This document shows, in pieces, positions 1 through 10,314 of a stretch of 64,000 bases of DNA. The stretch lies in the NCBI GenBank assembly GCA_013396635.1, contig WBMW01004821.1, forward strand, positions 61,155 through 125,154, given 5' to 3'. Source of the DNA: Penelope pileata. Lineage: Eukaryota > Chordata > Aves > Galliformes > Cracidae. Below the pieces are notes generated by a model. That model was not told the origin of the DNA. It ran no database searches and saw nothing but the letters and a program-made list of their open reading frames with translations. Each line of letters starts with the position of its first letter. The first letter of the stretch is position 1. Both the position numbers and the translations under genes were made by a program.

Positions 1-574
1 CCACTAAACCATGTCCCTAAGTGCCACATCTACACGTTCTTTGTTTCTCCTCCAGGGACAGTGACTCCATCACCTCCCTGGGCAGCCTGTTCCAATGCAT
101 TATCGCTATTTCAGAGCAGAAATTTTTCCTAATATCCAACCTCCCTGCTGCAACTTGAGGCAATTATCTTTCTTCCTATCACTAATTACCCGGGAGAAGA
201 GACCTACCCCCACCTCACTACACCTTCCTTTCAGCTAGTTGTAGAGAGCCTTCTCCCCTGAGCCTTCTCTTCTCCAGACTAAACAATCCCAGTTCTCTCA
301 TCTTCCTGATAAGACTTGTGCTCCAGACCCTTCACCAGCTTCATTGCCTTTCTTTAGACACACTCCAGCACCTCGGTGACTTTGTTGTAGTGAGGGCCCC
401 AAAACTGAACGCAGTACTCGAGGTGTGGCCTCACCAGTGCTGGGTGCACAGGAACAATCACCTCCCTAGTCTTGCTGACTGGAATATGTTCTGATACAAG
501 CCAGGATGACGTTGGCCATCTTGGCCACTTGGGCACACTGCTGGCTCACGTTCAGCTGGCTTTTGACTAATATA
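1..574 (-). mobile_element. CR1 LINE, 3' half, interrupted by another CR1
   Basis: Read on the minus strand this is the C-terminal part of CR1 ORF2 followed by the 3' UTR; the words for a HLEYCVQFWGPHYNK-like stretch are visible at about 390-450. The true 3' end lies beyond the left edge of the window. At 574 the match stops within the segment after the reverse-transcriptase fingers, and the missing 5' continuation is found at 1361, on the far side of a second CR1. The copy has many stops and is dead. Confidence 0.88.
570..574. repeat. Candidate target-site duplication ATATA (left copy)
   Basis: ATATA here is repeated at 1361-1365, exactly on the other side of the nested CR1 at 575-1360. The interrupted outer CR1 reads continuously if the insert and one copy are removed. 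CR1 often leaves no or short duplications, so this is suggestive rather than decisive. Confidence 0.55.
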
Positions 575-1360
575 GAAATCATAGAATCATAGAATCATAG
601 AAACACTAGGTTGGAAAGGACCTACAAGATCATCTAGTCCAACCACCCTCCTATCACCATCCCTACCCACTAAGCTATTAAATCATATCCCTTAGCACCT
701 CATCTAGACGCTTCTTGAGCAGCACTAGGGACAGTGACTCCACCACCTCCCTAGGCAGGCCATTCCAGTGCCTGACCACTCTTTCAGATAAAAAGTTTTT
801 CCTCATATCCAAACTAAATCTTCCCTGGCGCAACTTGTGGCCATTCCNACCAACACCCCCATGTCCTTTTCCTCTACACAGCCTTCAAGCCATTCTGCCC
901 CAAGCCTGTAGCATTGCGTGGGGTTATTGCGGCCAAAGTGCAGGACCCGGCACTTGGCCTTGTTGAACCTCATCCCGTTGACCTCAGCCCAGCTATCCAG
1001 TCTATCCAGATCCCTCTGAAGGGCCTCCCTACCCTCACGCAGATCGACACTACCTCCCAGCTTGGTGTCATCTGCAAACTTACTGAGGGTACACTCAATC
1101 CCCTCGTCTGGGTCATCAATAAATATATTAAACAAGATGGGCCCCAATACCAACCCCTGGGGGACACCACTCGTAACGGGACGCCAGCTGGACTTAACTC
1201 CATTCACCACTACCCGCTGGGCATGGCCCTCTAGCCAGTTCTCAACCCAGAGAAGAGTGTACCTGTCCAGGCCATGGGATGCCAGTTTCTCCAGGAGAAT
1301 ACTGTGGGAGACCGTGTCAAAGGCTTTGCTGAAGTCTAGGTAGACTACATCAACAGATGT
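575..1360 (-). mobile_element. CR1 LINE, 5'-truncated, nested in an older CR1
   Basis: The plus strand starts with the reversed CR1 3' terminus (repeats of AGAATCAT at about 579-600) and then the 3' UTR. On the minus strand the reverse transcriptase runs from a VVYLDFSKAFDTV-like segment near 1350 through a VTSGVPQG-like segment to the FADD catalytic box at 1067-1078, followed by the KCRVLHF-like region. The 5' end is truncated inside the reverse transcriptase, as is usual for CR1. One ambiguous base lies at 847. The frame is long but broken near the end, so it is not expected to be active. Confidence 0.9.
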
Positions 1361-2117
1361 ATATATCCCCAGATCCTTTTCCTCCTTGCATCTTTCCAGC
1401 CCCTCTGTCCTAAGCCTATAGTGTTGCATGGGGTTGTTGTAACTAAAGTGAAGGACCTGGCACTTGGTCTTGTTGAACTTCATCTCATTAGTCTCATCCC
1501 ATCAATCCAGTCTATCCAGATCCTTCTGTAAGGCCTTTCTACCCTCAGGCAGATTAACACTTGCAACTTGGTGTGATCTGCAAATTTATTGAGGGTGCAC
1601 TCAATCTGCTTGTCCAGATCATCAATAAAGACATTAAACAGGACTAGCTCCAATACTAAACACTGGTCACCAGCTGGATTTAACTCCATTCACCAGCACT
1701 CTCTGGCCCCAGACATCCAGCCAGTTATTTACCCAGTGAAGAATACACCTGTCCAAGCCATGGGCTGCCAGCTTCTACAAGAGAATTATGTGGAGACGAA
1801 GTCAAAGGCTTTGCTAAAGTCTAGGTAGACTACATCCACAGTCTTTCCCTCATCCAATAGGAGGGGTCACCTCGTCATAGAAGGAGATCGAGTTGGTCAA
1901 GCAGGACCTGCCTTTCATGAACCCATGCTGGTTTGCTGGTTGACCTGCATATGCTGTGTGATTGCGCTCAGGATGATCTTCTCCAGGACCTTCCCTGATA
2001 CCAAGGTCAGACTCATAGGCTTTTAGCTCCCCACAGCTTCCTTTAGCTCCCCACAGCTTCCTTCTTGTAGATGGGTGTCATATTGGAAAGTCTCCAGTCA
2101 TTTGAAACGTCCCTGGT
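1361..2117 (-). mobile_element. CR1 LINE, 5' half of the interrupted copy
   Basis: On the minus strand this gives the upstream part of the same CR1 whose 3' half is at 1-574. Recognisable are an EEKDLGIY-like segment next to the junction, a KFADHTKL segment (a decayed FADD box, near 1570-1590) and a VLELVLFNVFIDDLD-like segment. It ends near 2117, in the segment that corresponds to the part of ORF2 ahead of the polymerase palm. Confidence 0.85.
2022..2061. repeat. 20-bp perfect tandem duplication inside CR1
   Basis: TTTAGCTCCCCACAGCTTCC occurs twice back to back (2022-2041, 2042-2061). It is a local duplication within the CR1 copy and adds 20 bases to it. Confidence 0.9.
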
Positions 2118-2794
2118 TGCTCAAAAAACAAAGAAAAAGAGGAAAATGGAGGAATGCCAGTGGCAATGACTTCCCATGAAACCTACCACAGCAACAATGC
2201 TAGATTTTGCAGGAGCAAGGACATGAGAATAAAAGCACAAGAACAAATAGCAAATACTACCTCAGAACCTATAGGAATCTGTAGCATAACAGTCTGGGTG
2301 AGAAGATGCAGAGCTGCAAGCAGAGGAAAGGCTGTAGATGTGCCAACAGAAGGCTCTTAGCAATTCCAGAGGTAATGACTCCTAAGGCACTGCGCAGCAA
2401 CCTGCCTAAGTCTGTTACCAAGTAATTCCTAAATTGGAGACATGGGAGACAAGAGCCAGGTATGCATGGTATATGCATTTAAACATCCACAGAACTCTTT
2501 AAGTAAATATAAAGGAACCTAATGAACATGCATACCAACAAGAATGGAAAGCTAATGTAATGCTGGAAGCTAATTAGACAAGATCGTAGACTAGGAAAGA
2601 ACTAGATTTTAGATGTTTCATCCTACTTTACATGAAAACAGGAGAGACAGTGATGCCTTTTGATATTTCCCTACAATTTTCAGTGCTTCAGTGTAGCATT
2701 TAATAATCTCTATCTCAAGTTTTCCACTAGCAGGGTCTTTATTTCCTGTCCTACTTAGATCATTCAGCATTGTAAAGAGTATAATACCAGAAGC
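2118..2794. other. Unassigned spacer
   Basis: A-rich and without a convincing reading frame. A short A-rich run (about 2126-2145) follows the CR1. I recognise no repeat family or exon here. Confidence 0.5.
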
Positions 2795-3006
2795 ACAGAA
2801 TCATAGGGGTTGGAAGGGACCTCTGGAGATCATCAAGTCCAACCTCCCTTCTAAAAGCAGGTTCCCCACAGTAGATTGCACAGAAAAGTGTCCAGGTGGG
2901 TTTTGAACTTCTCCAGAGAAGGAGACTCCACAATCTCTTTTGGAAGCTTGTTCCAGTGCTCTGTCACACTCAAAGTAAAGAAGTTTTCCATCATGTTCAG
3001 ATGGAT
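2795..3006 (-). mobile_element. CR1 LINE 3' end, short
   Basis: The plus strand begins with the reversed CR1 terminus (CACAGAATCATAGGGGTTGG) and continues through the typical reversed 3' UTR and last coding codons (TTCCAGTGCTCTGTCACAC at about 2951-2969). About 210 bases remain, a strongly 5'-truncated insertion. Confidence 0.9.
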
Positions 3007-4150
3007 CCAAATTACTTTGGAAGTGTATGGAGGAAGACGAGGACATTTCAGGACATTAAGTAATTAAAGTAGTATCATAATCCATGTGCAATTTAGGGAT
3101 AGATAAGGTGTATCTTGGTACAGAATTATAAACCTCCTCATCATTTCACATGCTCTGTAGATATAAAAAAATATATACAATTTCAAAATTTTAGTGTTTA
3201 TTTTTATTAAAGGCATTTCTTTGTTAGATTAAGTTTATTCCTTACAATAATTTTCTCCTCTGTAATATCAATTGAGGCAACTGTCTTAAAGTATAAGAGA
3301 AACATACTAAGAGAATAAGGCAATATGACACTAAAGGGGAGAAAAACCATTATAATTAAGGCAAATTTAATCGTTACAAACTTAAGGTTATTAACAATGT
3401 GTAAGGTAATAAACATCTTCTTGTGTTTTCACCATTTTCAGTTTGACTCCAAGAATAAGCTTCATTTATTTATTTCTGTTCTATAATCACCTTACCCCAT
3501 GGAATAACAATTTCTAGGTATTTTGAAGGGCCAAAAAAAGGGGTTTGTATAAATTAAGTAACCCTGGAGGGCTCTGCAGTCTGCTGGCTTTGACTGTGAT
3601 ACGTGAAAAACCTTGAGACATAATTAAATATCTTTGATTTTCAAAGATAAATACTTTGAAAATGAAGGATTTAATTAAGTGTTTCTCTGAGTCTGTGTGG
3701 ACATACAAGAGTTTAAATTGTCTTTGTTTTCTCCACCGAAGCTATGATTCATATACCTATATATTCAGAATATCTATTTTTATAATAAATTAATGATAAA
3801 TCATTATCAGGAAAACACCCATGTTTAAAACTCATGAGTAGAACTTAGATGTTCTGATTTATTTCTGTTTTGCCTAATGTCTTATCTGAACTTGGTTATC
3901 ATTAGCCTTTGTCAACAGAGATAGGAAAGGTGGTAAGTGTGATTTTAAACTACTTCTCTTCCATATGCAAGTACATTGATCAGCTAAATGGAAATCAAAT
4001 CTTTAGTAGGAATAGAAAAAGAAGTCTGACTTTAATTTCACTGGTGTAGTTAGATGTAGAACCTGCTTTGTTGTATATTTTCTTCTGGCTTTGACAATCT
4101 ACTTCATTTAATGTGAACATAAAAATATTTTTCTCTGTTCTAATTTATAG
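3007..4150. other. Intron upstream of the EYS start-codon exon
   Basis: AT-rich, without repeats I recognise. It ends in a pyrimidine-rich stretch and TTTATAG directly before the exon at 4151, which is a good splice acceptor. In humans the EYS start codon also lies several exons into the transcript, so this is read as the intron after a non-coding 5' exon that lies outside the window. A promoter here is not excluded, but I see no CpG-rich or TATA-type core. Confidence 0.6.
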
Positions 4151-4254
4151 GCTGCAAAGGAAGATACAGAAGCAGCTTAGGAAGCAGGTGTTCTAAATCC
4201 ATCTTCAGTAATGAAGTGAGTGTGAATGAAGATTGCCGTGTGCCAGGTGAAACA
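4151..4254 (+). other. EYS: EYS 5' untranslated part of the start-codon exon
   Basis: The segment lies between the acceptor AG at 4149-4150 and the start codon at 4255. Two upstream ATGs are present: 4211 (two codons then TGA at 4217-4219) and 4226 (ten codons then TGA at 4256-4258). The frame of the main protein has no stop back to the exon edge, so a longer N-terminus encoded by an upstream exon cannot be excluded from the sequence. The signal peptide right after 4255 makes that unlikely. Confidence 0.7.
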
Positions 4255-4258
4255 ATGA
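4226..4258 (+). promoter_or_regulatory. Upstream open reading frame overlapping the EYS start codon
   Basis: ATG at 4226 opens a ten-codon frame that ends with TGA at 4256-4258, so its stop overlaps the main start as ATGA. Both upstream ATGs would be met first by a scanning ribosome. The overlap is the layout that permits stop and restart or damping of translation. Whether it acts so is inference. Confidence 0.5.
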
Positions 4259-4999
4259 CTTCGACATTAGCAGTTCACATAGTAGTGTTCTTTCTTCAGC
4301 TCTGCATTGTAAAGGGACAGATCGTATGTGAGAGGCAAATGACTGCTGAGTGGCGAGTGGAACCAAAACCCTTTGTAATAGAATGGACACCAAGGGAAAA
4401 TGTATGCACAGACTTTTACACGGAATGCTGGAATATGAATAAAAATACTTCTGGGGAAAACAAAAATCTCAGTGTACCTCAGATATGCCCTGTACAGCTT
4501 CAATTAGGTGACAGTCTCTTCATCTCTTCTGAGCCATCCTTTCAGTCCTATGGAATGAATTTGGTAAATGTCTCCAAGGAAGAATTTATTAATTGTCCTA
4601 AATCTGGCTTTCTTCAAGAGCAGTTGATTTTTGTTTGCCACGTAAGAGGGCTGCACCAAGTTGACCCTAACTGGCTTGGTGTTGGAACTCATTACTTTGC
4701 GGAACTTCATAAGGGTGGCCCACTACTGTGCAACATGGGTCTCCGTCTGAATGTAACTGTGAAGCAGCAGTTTTGCCAACAGTCTTCAAATGAACCATTG
4801 TGCTCCAAGCATGGAAGATGTTTAAGCCATGTTTGGGAAAAAGAGTATAATTGCCATTGTTTCCCACAGTATTCTGGAAAATTCTGCGAAAAGTTTGATA
4901 TATGCTCCAGTAAACCTTGCCATAACAATGCCTCCTGTACAGAGAAATCAGAAGGTACCAGAAATTCGTACGAATGCACTTGTCCTCCAGAGTTTTCAG
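4255..4999 (+). CDS. EYS: EYS coding exon with start codon (human exon 4 equivalent): signal peptide, N-terminal region, EGF1 and most of EGF2
   Basis: This is the first coding exon of eyes shut homolog, a very large secreted protein of the photoreceptor layer with many EGF and laminin-G domains. Its loss causes retinitis pigmentosa in people. ATG at 4255 has A at -3. Residues 1-21 form a hydrophobic signal peptide. Residues about 22-170 match the EYS N-terminal region, with short shared words such as PQICP, QLGD, ISSEPS and LRLNVTVKQQFCQ. EGF1 spans C174-C211, and EGF2 runs from C217 into the next exon. Several N-glycosylation sequons are visible. The donor is CAG|GTAATT, so the exon ends after one base of codon 249 (phase 1). 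Its 745 coding bases are three fewer than my recollection of the human exon. There is no frameshift or internal stop. Family words and exon phase make the call very safe. Confidence 0.97.
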
Positions 5000-7006
5000 G
5001 TAATTTTTTTTCCATCTATGAATAAATGTTATACAGATATATATTCTTTAAGGCACAATAAAACGCTGAACATGTCATTAGCAACATTTTTGTACAGTTT
5101 GATTGTCTATTGCCGCTACCACACCTGCACTGTACCTTTTGCGTGCAGTCTCTCATACAAAACTAGGCGGTCATTAAAAGACAGTTTGCACTTGCTTGGA
5201 TTCTTGTGTATGTTGCAGGAAGAGACTAAATAAATCTTCATCATGCTTCTTTCCCACTTGAGCACAAGACATAGGTCTGTACTTCTGTACTTACAGACGT
5301 AACAGATTTTTTTTATTTATTTGCTCAGGAGACCAAGTTCCTACATAAAATAACATAAATTGTTGGGAGTCAGTCCATACAGAAATAGTTATTTATACAA
5401 AATTCTGAAAATTTTAAAATCAAAAACTGTTTTCAATTAAAAAATCATTCACTTAATTAGAAAAACATCCTTCCACTTTTTTTTCCCATATTTTTTACAT
5501 TTTGAAGTTCCTTTCCAAAGAAGTATGCTAAACATACTAGTTTAGGAAATTGCTGTTGTCACCAAATTAAATATTTCACATATGAAAAAAAAATCACCAA
5601 ATTCTGTCTAGGTAAAACTGCAGTATTTACCTAAAATCCATAGAAGGAAATAATTTTTTTATTTGATATCAGAGTGCAATATGATTATATACATTCTTAC
5701 TCACTCATTGTCTTGATTTCATGGAGGAAGAAAAGGAGAGGAAGTAAATTATTGATCTATTTTTCCTGCGTTCAGGTTGATGCAACTCGGGAGTCCAGAA
5801 AGTACCATAAATAATCATTCTTATCAAAAGACAGATTATTTTAGCTCTTTCTGTACTTGTGGAGCAGAATTCTAGCAAATGTTCCTTCGGTGGATTGCAA
5901 CTCTGTGCTCTTTCATTTGTGATGCTATGCTATGGAGCACATTTAATAAATCAGGAGTGAGAGGTTCGCAGAAAGAATTGAAGGTATTGACATAAAGTTT
6001 GATGTAATTTGTTTTTACTTGCTTTTCAAACTGCATAATAATTCGGTTACCAATGCATTTGCAAATAGATTCTGCCCATATGAATACGTCAATGTTCTGA
6101 GAAAAATATTTTTTAACCACTCAAAGTTTAGTAAAAATAGTGGAAAATTGATGGCAGAAAACATTAATGCAGTATGCTTTCCATTTCTTCTGTAATTTCT
6201 GGGGCTGTTTAAAATGTTTTGAAAATAATACCTAAAAATCTTGTCACTGCATTAGTTCAGACTGATGGAAAGATTTATAAGCAATTAAAACTGATCATGC
6301 TTAATGCTATCATTAAGCAGTGCTTAAAATATTCTGCTAGCCTATATGGGACATTGTTGGCTAATGCCATCACTTTGTACTGACAGTATTGGTCCACTAA
6401 ATAAACTGTGTGTGAAAAAGAACTAGGAGATTAAGCCATCATATCTTGGCTACGCTAAAGTACAGGAGATAAAAGCACCTCCCATAAGGAAAAGTGTATT
6501 AGAAAGTGGAAAAAATGCTGAAGTGTGGATAATGTTACAGCAACAATACAAGTAGCAAACAATTATATGGTTTTTAGGCCCATAGCATAGACGATAGCTA
6601 GAATTATAATTCCCAGAAAGATGCATATTAAGAAAAATTTAGTCAAAAGTTGGACTCCACATGAAAACAGCTTTTGTTCTTATGCTGAAAAAAATTGTAA
6701 GCTACATTCATGCCAAAAAGAAACAAATACTGCATTGATATCATTTCTGGATTTTAAGTTATCTGTGAATTTGTAACCGTGTGGTAGATGAGGTTGAGCA
6801 CAGTAGTTCATATTAAAGCAGCTAAACATTTTTATTCTACTGTTTAGAACTTCAGCAATTTTGGTGAAAGTTAGTTATCAATATTAGCACAAATATCTAT
6901 CCATCTATCTAATAAGTAAAATATTTTATTTTACAAAATTTGACATTTTGAGAAAAAATGTAAGTATTCACTTAAATGTAAGGTTCTTATTATTCTTTTT
7001 AAATAG
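5000..7006 (+). other. EYS: EYS intron 4
   Basis: The intron runs from GTAATT to AAATAG and is 2007 bases long, phase 1. It is AT-rich and contains no repeat or second exon that I can recognise. A short frame at 5872-6120 on the minus strand has no protein-like features. Confidence 0.85.
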
Positions 7007-7120
7007 GTAAAAATTGTACAGAAATAGTTGGACAGTGCCAGCCACATATGTGTTTCAATGGTAACTGCAGCAATGTAACTCCAAACACTTTTCTTTGTGA
7101 ATGTGACAAGGGCTTTAGAG
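7007..7120 (+). CDS. EYS: EYS coding exon (human exon 5 equivalent): end of EGF2 and EGF3
   Basis: The exon is 114 bases, phase 1 at both ends, with acceptor TTTAAATAG and donor AGAG|GTAAGA. The join to the previous exon completes Gly249. C252 closes EGF2, and EGF3 follows with C259, C264, C269, C279, C281 and C290, the last in the next exon. The word GQCQPHMCFNGNCSN is nearly the human EYS sequence as I remember it, and the exon length matches my memory of human c.749-862. EGF3 has a short loop between its second and third cysteines and two N-glycosylation sequons (NCS, NVT). There is no stop or frameshift. Confidence 0.97.
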
Positions 7121-8547
7121 GTAAGACAAATACTTTTTTGCCTGTGCTGTGATGTGAAACTTTTATTTACTGAAATAGCTGTTTTAGATGATTGTTGTAC
7201 AACTTGTAAATTCCTCAGATTTTTTAAATGTCCTGTAACATAAAACGATCAGACTTCTGTGTGACTATTTTAAAAGACTCTTGTACTAAAGTAAAACTGT
7301 GTAAATGACAGAAGTTTTTGGTACTTATTTCCCACCCATGAGGACTTCTCTGTTGTTGGCAACACGACAAAGAAAGGATCAGAATCCTCATAGTCTTTGA
7401 GAACCAATTTACTGGTTTTCACATGCAGATCTTAGCAAGAATCGAGGATCAGCTCTTGCTAGATGATTTAGGATGATCATGACACATATGTTGATAATTT
7501 CAGTATCCTAAGAAATGTGCTAGAAAAATGCAATAGAAATAATTTAGAGACTCAATAATTTCATGATTTAGCGGTCTCTTGGTTAAAAATAAAACACTCT
7601 CAGAAGCTAATCAGTTTTCTTAGGATTCATTTGACAAATAAGATGCTTTCACGAGAATAGCTTAAATCAGAAAATATATTCAAAACCATCCTATTATAAT
7701 CACCTTTTCTTGGAATTCCTGATAGCAGTCAAATTTAAAACTGTTCATTCTGTTACTTCATAGCAGAGAATTATTTTGTAGGTACAAGAGAAGCAGCGAT
7801 ACTGAGAAGAGCCTTCTTTAAGAATGAGCTAAGTATAAATCTAGGAAGAATACCCAAGGACGTTAAAACTACTAAAAATGTCTCTTTCATGGAAGCATTT
7901 GTTATCCCTGTAAAGCTCAAAATATAAGTCAATCATTACACTGAGATGTGGAATTAAAAGTAAAGCAAAACACAGTGAATAAAAAAAAATAGGATAAAAA
8001 ATCAGATGAGAGTAATAGGAATTCAAATGCCAGTCTTTATTTTTTTCATTAAAGACTGAACATTCTTGTTGAAATTTTAGTAGAGTCCGTATTAAAAAAA
8101 AAAAAAAAAAAAAAAAAAAGTTGGGTCGACATTCCTTGTTCTATATTTTTAGTAACTTTATTTTATACTCCTCCCCTCTTTCCCTCACTGTATTATGGCA
8201 TCATGGTCAGCCTCGTTTTGTGAAAACTGAAACCCTTTATTTCCAAAGGAGAAAAGTCCATCAGTAAAGCTTTCTAGGACTAATTTTTTCCCCGTGCATG
8301 GTTTACCTACTTTTGTCCCTGTCACTGAAGTTGTGCCAAAACATTTCTTTTGAAATCTTTGGATCCCCACAGTCTTCACCTACTGGAGTTGAGGAGAGGA
8401 GACAAGGAACACTCTTCAGAAGCTTGAACCCTCAGTGACATGGAAACAGTTCAGTGCACTCAGCTCCGGTGAGGAAGACATAGTAGCAATCATTGCACTG
8501 AAGTCTTCTAGGTTTCTGGTATGGATTGAGAGGGAAAGGAAGGAAGG
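7121..8547 (+). other. EYS: EYS intron 5, first part
   Basis: Starts with the donor GTAAGA. It is AT-rich. Intron 5 as a whole runs to 62197 (about 55 kb) and hosts every feature listed between here and there. In this part I see only a poly-A run at 8094-8119 and a 64-codon antisense frame at 8185-8379 without recognisable domains. Confidence 0.75.
8094..8119 (+). repeat. Poly-A run (26 A)
   Basis: An uninterrupted run of 26 A followed by GTTGGGTCGAC. It could be the tail of an unrecognised retrocopy or a simple A-microsatellite; no polyadenylation signal or gene remnant stands just upstream. Confidence 0.9.
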
Positions 8548-8655
8548 ACCGTACGATTCTATGATTTAGTGGTGGGACTCCAGTACATCAAGTTGATAGT
8601 TGGACTTGATGATCTTGAAGGTCATTTCCAACCTAGATGATTCTATTCTGATTTT
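8548..8655 (+). mobile_element. CR1 LINE 3' tail fragment
   Basis: About 100 bases of the CR1 3' terminus in plus orientation: GTTGGACTTGATGATCTTGA, then a TTTCCAACCTAGATGATTCT-like end. The 5' boundary is vague. Confidence 0.75.
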
Positions 8656-8739
8656 ACTTTGTTATTTTTCCTGTTGTAATATAAATTACTTCAGGTTTCA
8701 TTGTTATAGGGAAGTATGCAGCACATTGGAAATACCTTA

Positions 8740-9254
8740 TGTTATGGTTTGACCCAGCAGATAGCTAAGTCCCACACAGTTATTCACTCAACCTCCCTCC
8801 TTCCCAGATGGGATGGGGGAAAGAATTAAGAGAAAAATACAGTATGACTTGTGGGTTGGAATCAACGCTGTTTACTAAGATAGTGAAGAAAGTAAAAGAA
8901 ATACCAGTGCATATATATATAAATAGATAATATTCAGAGCAAGGGCTCACTACCGATACACAGCGAGCAGCAACCCCTCCTCCTGGCTAACCCCCTTCCA
9001 TAAAAATCACATGATGTCACATGGTATGGAATAGTTCTTTGGTCAGTTTGGGTCAGCTGCCCTGATCCTATCCCCTCCCCATTCCCAGCTCTTTATGTCC
9101 CCCTAACTGCTTAACTGACAGAAGAGGAACTGAATATGACCTCGGCTCTATTCAACACTGCTAGGTGTTATCAGATTGGTTTTTTTTCTGAGATCAAAAC
9201 ACAGCTTCATACCAGACACTATGAGAAAAGTAACTTCTGTTAGAAACTAACACA
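8740..9254 (+). mobile_element. Solo LTR, avian ERVL-type (copy 1, oldest-looking)
   Basis: It starts TGTTATGGTTTGACC and ends AACTAACACA, giving TG...CA ends. CCTTA stands before it (8735-8739) and CCCTA after it (9255-9259), a 5-bp target-site duplication with one mismatch. The sequence is homologous over its length to the LTRs at 17917 and 20210 (shared words GATGGGGGA, CATGGTATGGAATA, GGTCAGTTTGGGTCAGCTGCC, CAGACACTA). With a duplication on both sides and no internal region attached, this is a solo LTR left by recombination. It has diverged more from the other two than they have from each other. Confidence 0.82.
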
Positions 9255-10310
9255 CCCTACATCAGGATTCATTGACTAATATGCAACATAATTTTCCAAT
9301 TATTTTCTGACTGCATGTTGTTGCTTGTTTTAAGTTTACATTTCTTTTTGTGCTACAGTGTAAAAGTTTCTACCAACCTTAAGGCAATTCAAGAGCAGTT
9401 ACCTAAAAAATATACAAAAATGTAAAAATAGACATTTTTCTATTGTTATTCCACTGTGACTCTATTGTGTACTCAGACGAGTTGTTTAATTATGAATCTT
9501 TTATTGAGAGTGTTATTCTAAGTGTGTGAGTTGGCAGTAAATTAAAATAATTCATCTGTTTTAGTGATTGAACTTGTGCACAGAAAACAGAAACATAAAA
9601 CCAAGATTATGTAAATGATGTTTTTGTAAACAAAATTTTAGTGGTAGTAACTGTTAGCATGATCTGAAAGAAAATACAAAATTTCTTGTCAATGCAAATT
9701 GATGAACATGAACAAGAAAGGTGCATGTTTCAGCTGGTGAAATTCAATCCTGGTAAGTCAGAGAGGAGGACAGAGATTTGGTGTTCTGTGGTTATGTTTT
9801 ATATGAGTTTTGGTGGCGTTTTATGTGGGCATTGCTAAAAGCAGTACCTCTTTGTGGGCAGTCTTTGTAGTTAGTTAGAAGACACCATGTTAGTGTCTTC
9901 TGCATGTATCTTCTGCGTATGTGTGCATCTGTCTCTGGCATACATGTTCATCTTTGCCACTGGCTGAACAAACAAATGAAAAAGCAGCAGCTGCATCCAT
10001 TCACCTGAGAGAAAAGGGCTCCCAGGTCTCTAGGTGCATGGTGCTGGCTTCCCACAGCTGAAAAGAGGATCCTTGGATCCTGGATTCCACTAGAGGAGGT
10101 GCCCTTTATACACCTCCTAACAAACAGAATGTTTCAGAAACTAGAATTCTGGCAGATTTTGTTGTCCTGTTCTGAAGATGCACTGAAAATTTGTGACTAA
10201 TTCACAGACTACAGGAAATGACAGTATCTCAGCTATCTGTAATGGTAATGCTTAATGTGAGGTTGATGAGGACATGGTGAGTCATTTTACACATTTCCTT
10301 TTACGGCAAC
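9255..10310. other. Intron 5 spacer between LTR and retroviral remnant
   Basis: No protein-like frame. A more GC-rich patch at about 9960-10120 (CTCCCAGGTCTCTAGGTGCA) could be part of an unrecognised old repeat. Nothing supports an exon. Confidence 0.5.
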
Positions 10311-10314
10311 TTAC

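Noticed and set aside
803..1483. 226-codon frame that seems to hold a CR1 segment twice
   Set aside because: It is not a novel protein: the frame crosses the junction between a nested CR1 and its host CR1, both in the same orientation.
4216..4254. Earlier EYS start at the GTG codon 4216
   Set aside because: GTG is not expected as a start here; the ATG at 4255 has A at -3 and leads straight into a signal peptide.
5000..5025. Extension of the EYS frame past 4999 to a stop at 5023-5025
   Set aside because: The codons after GTAATT do not match EYS, and the EGF2 end is completed exactly by the exon at 7007; this is read-through into the intron.
8185..8379. 64-codon antisense frame ending in an NEADHDAIIQ-type segment
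   Set aside because: Short and without motifs or splice signals; it could be a pseudogene scrap but cannot be supported.
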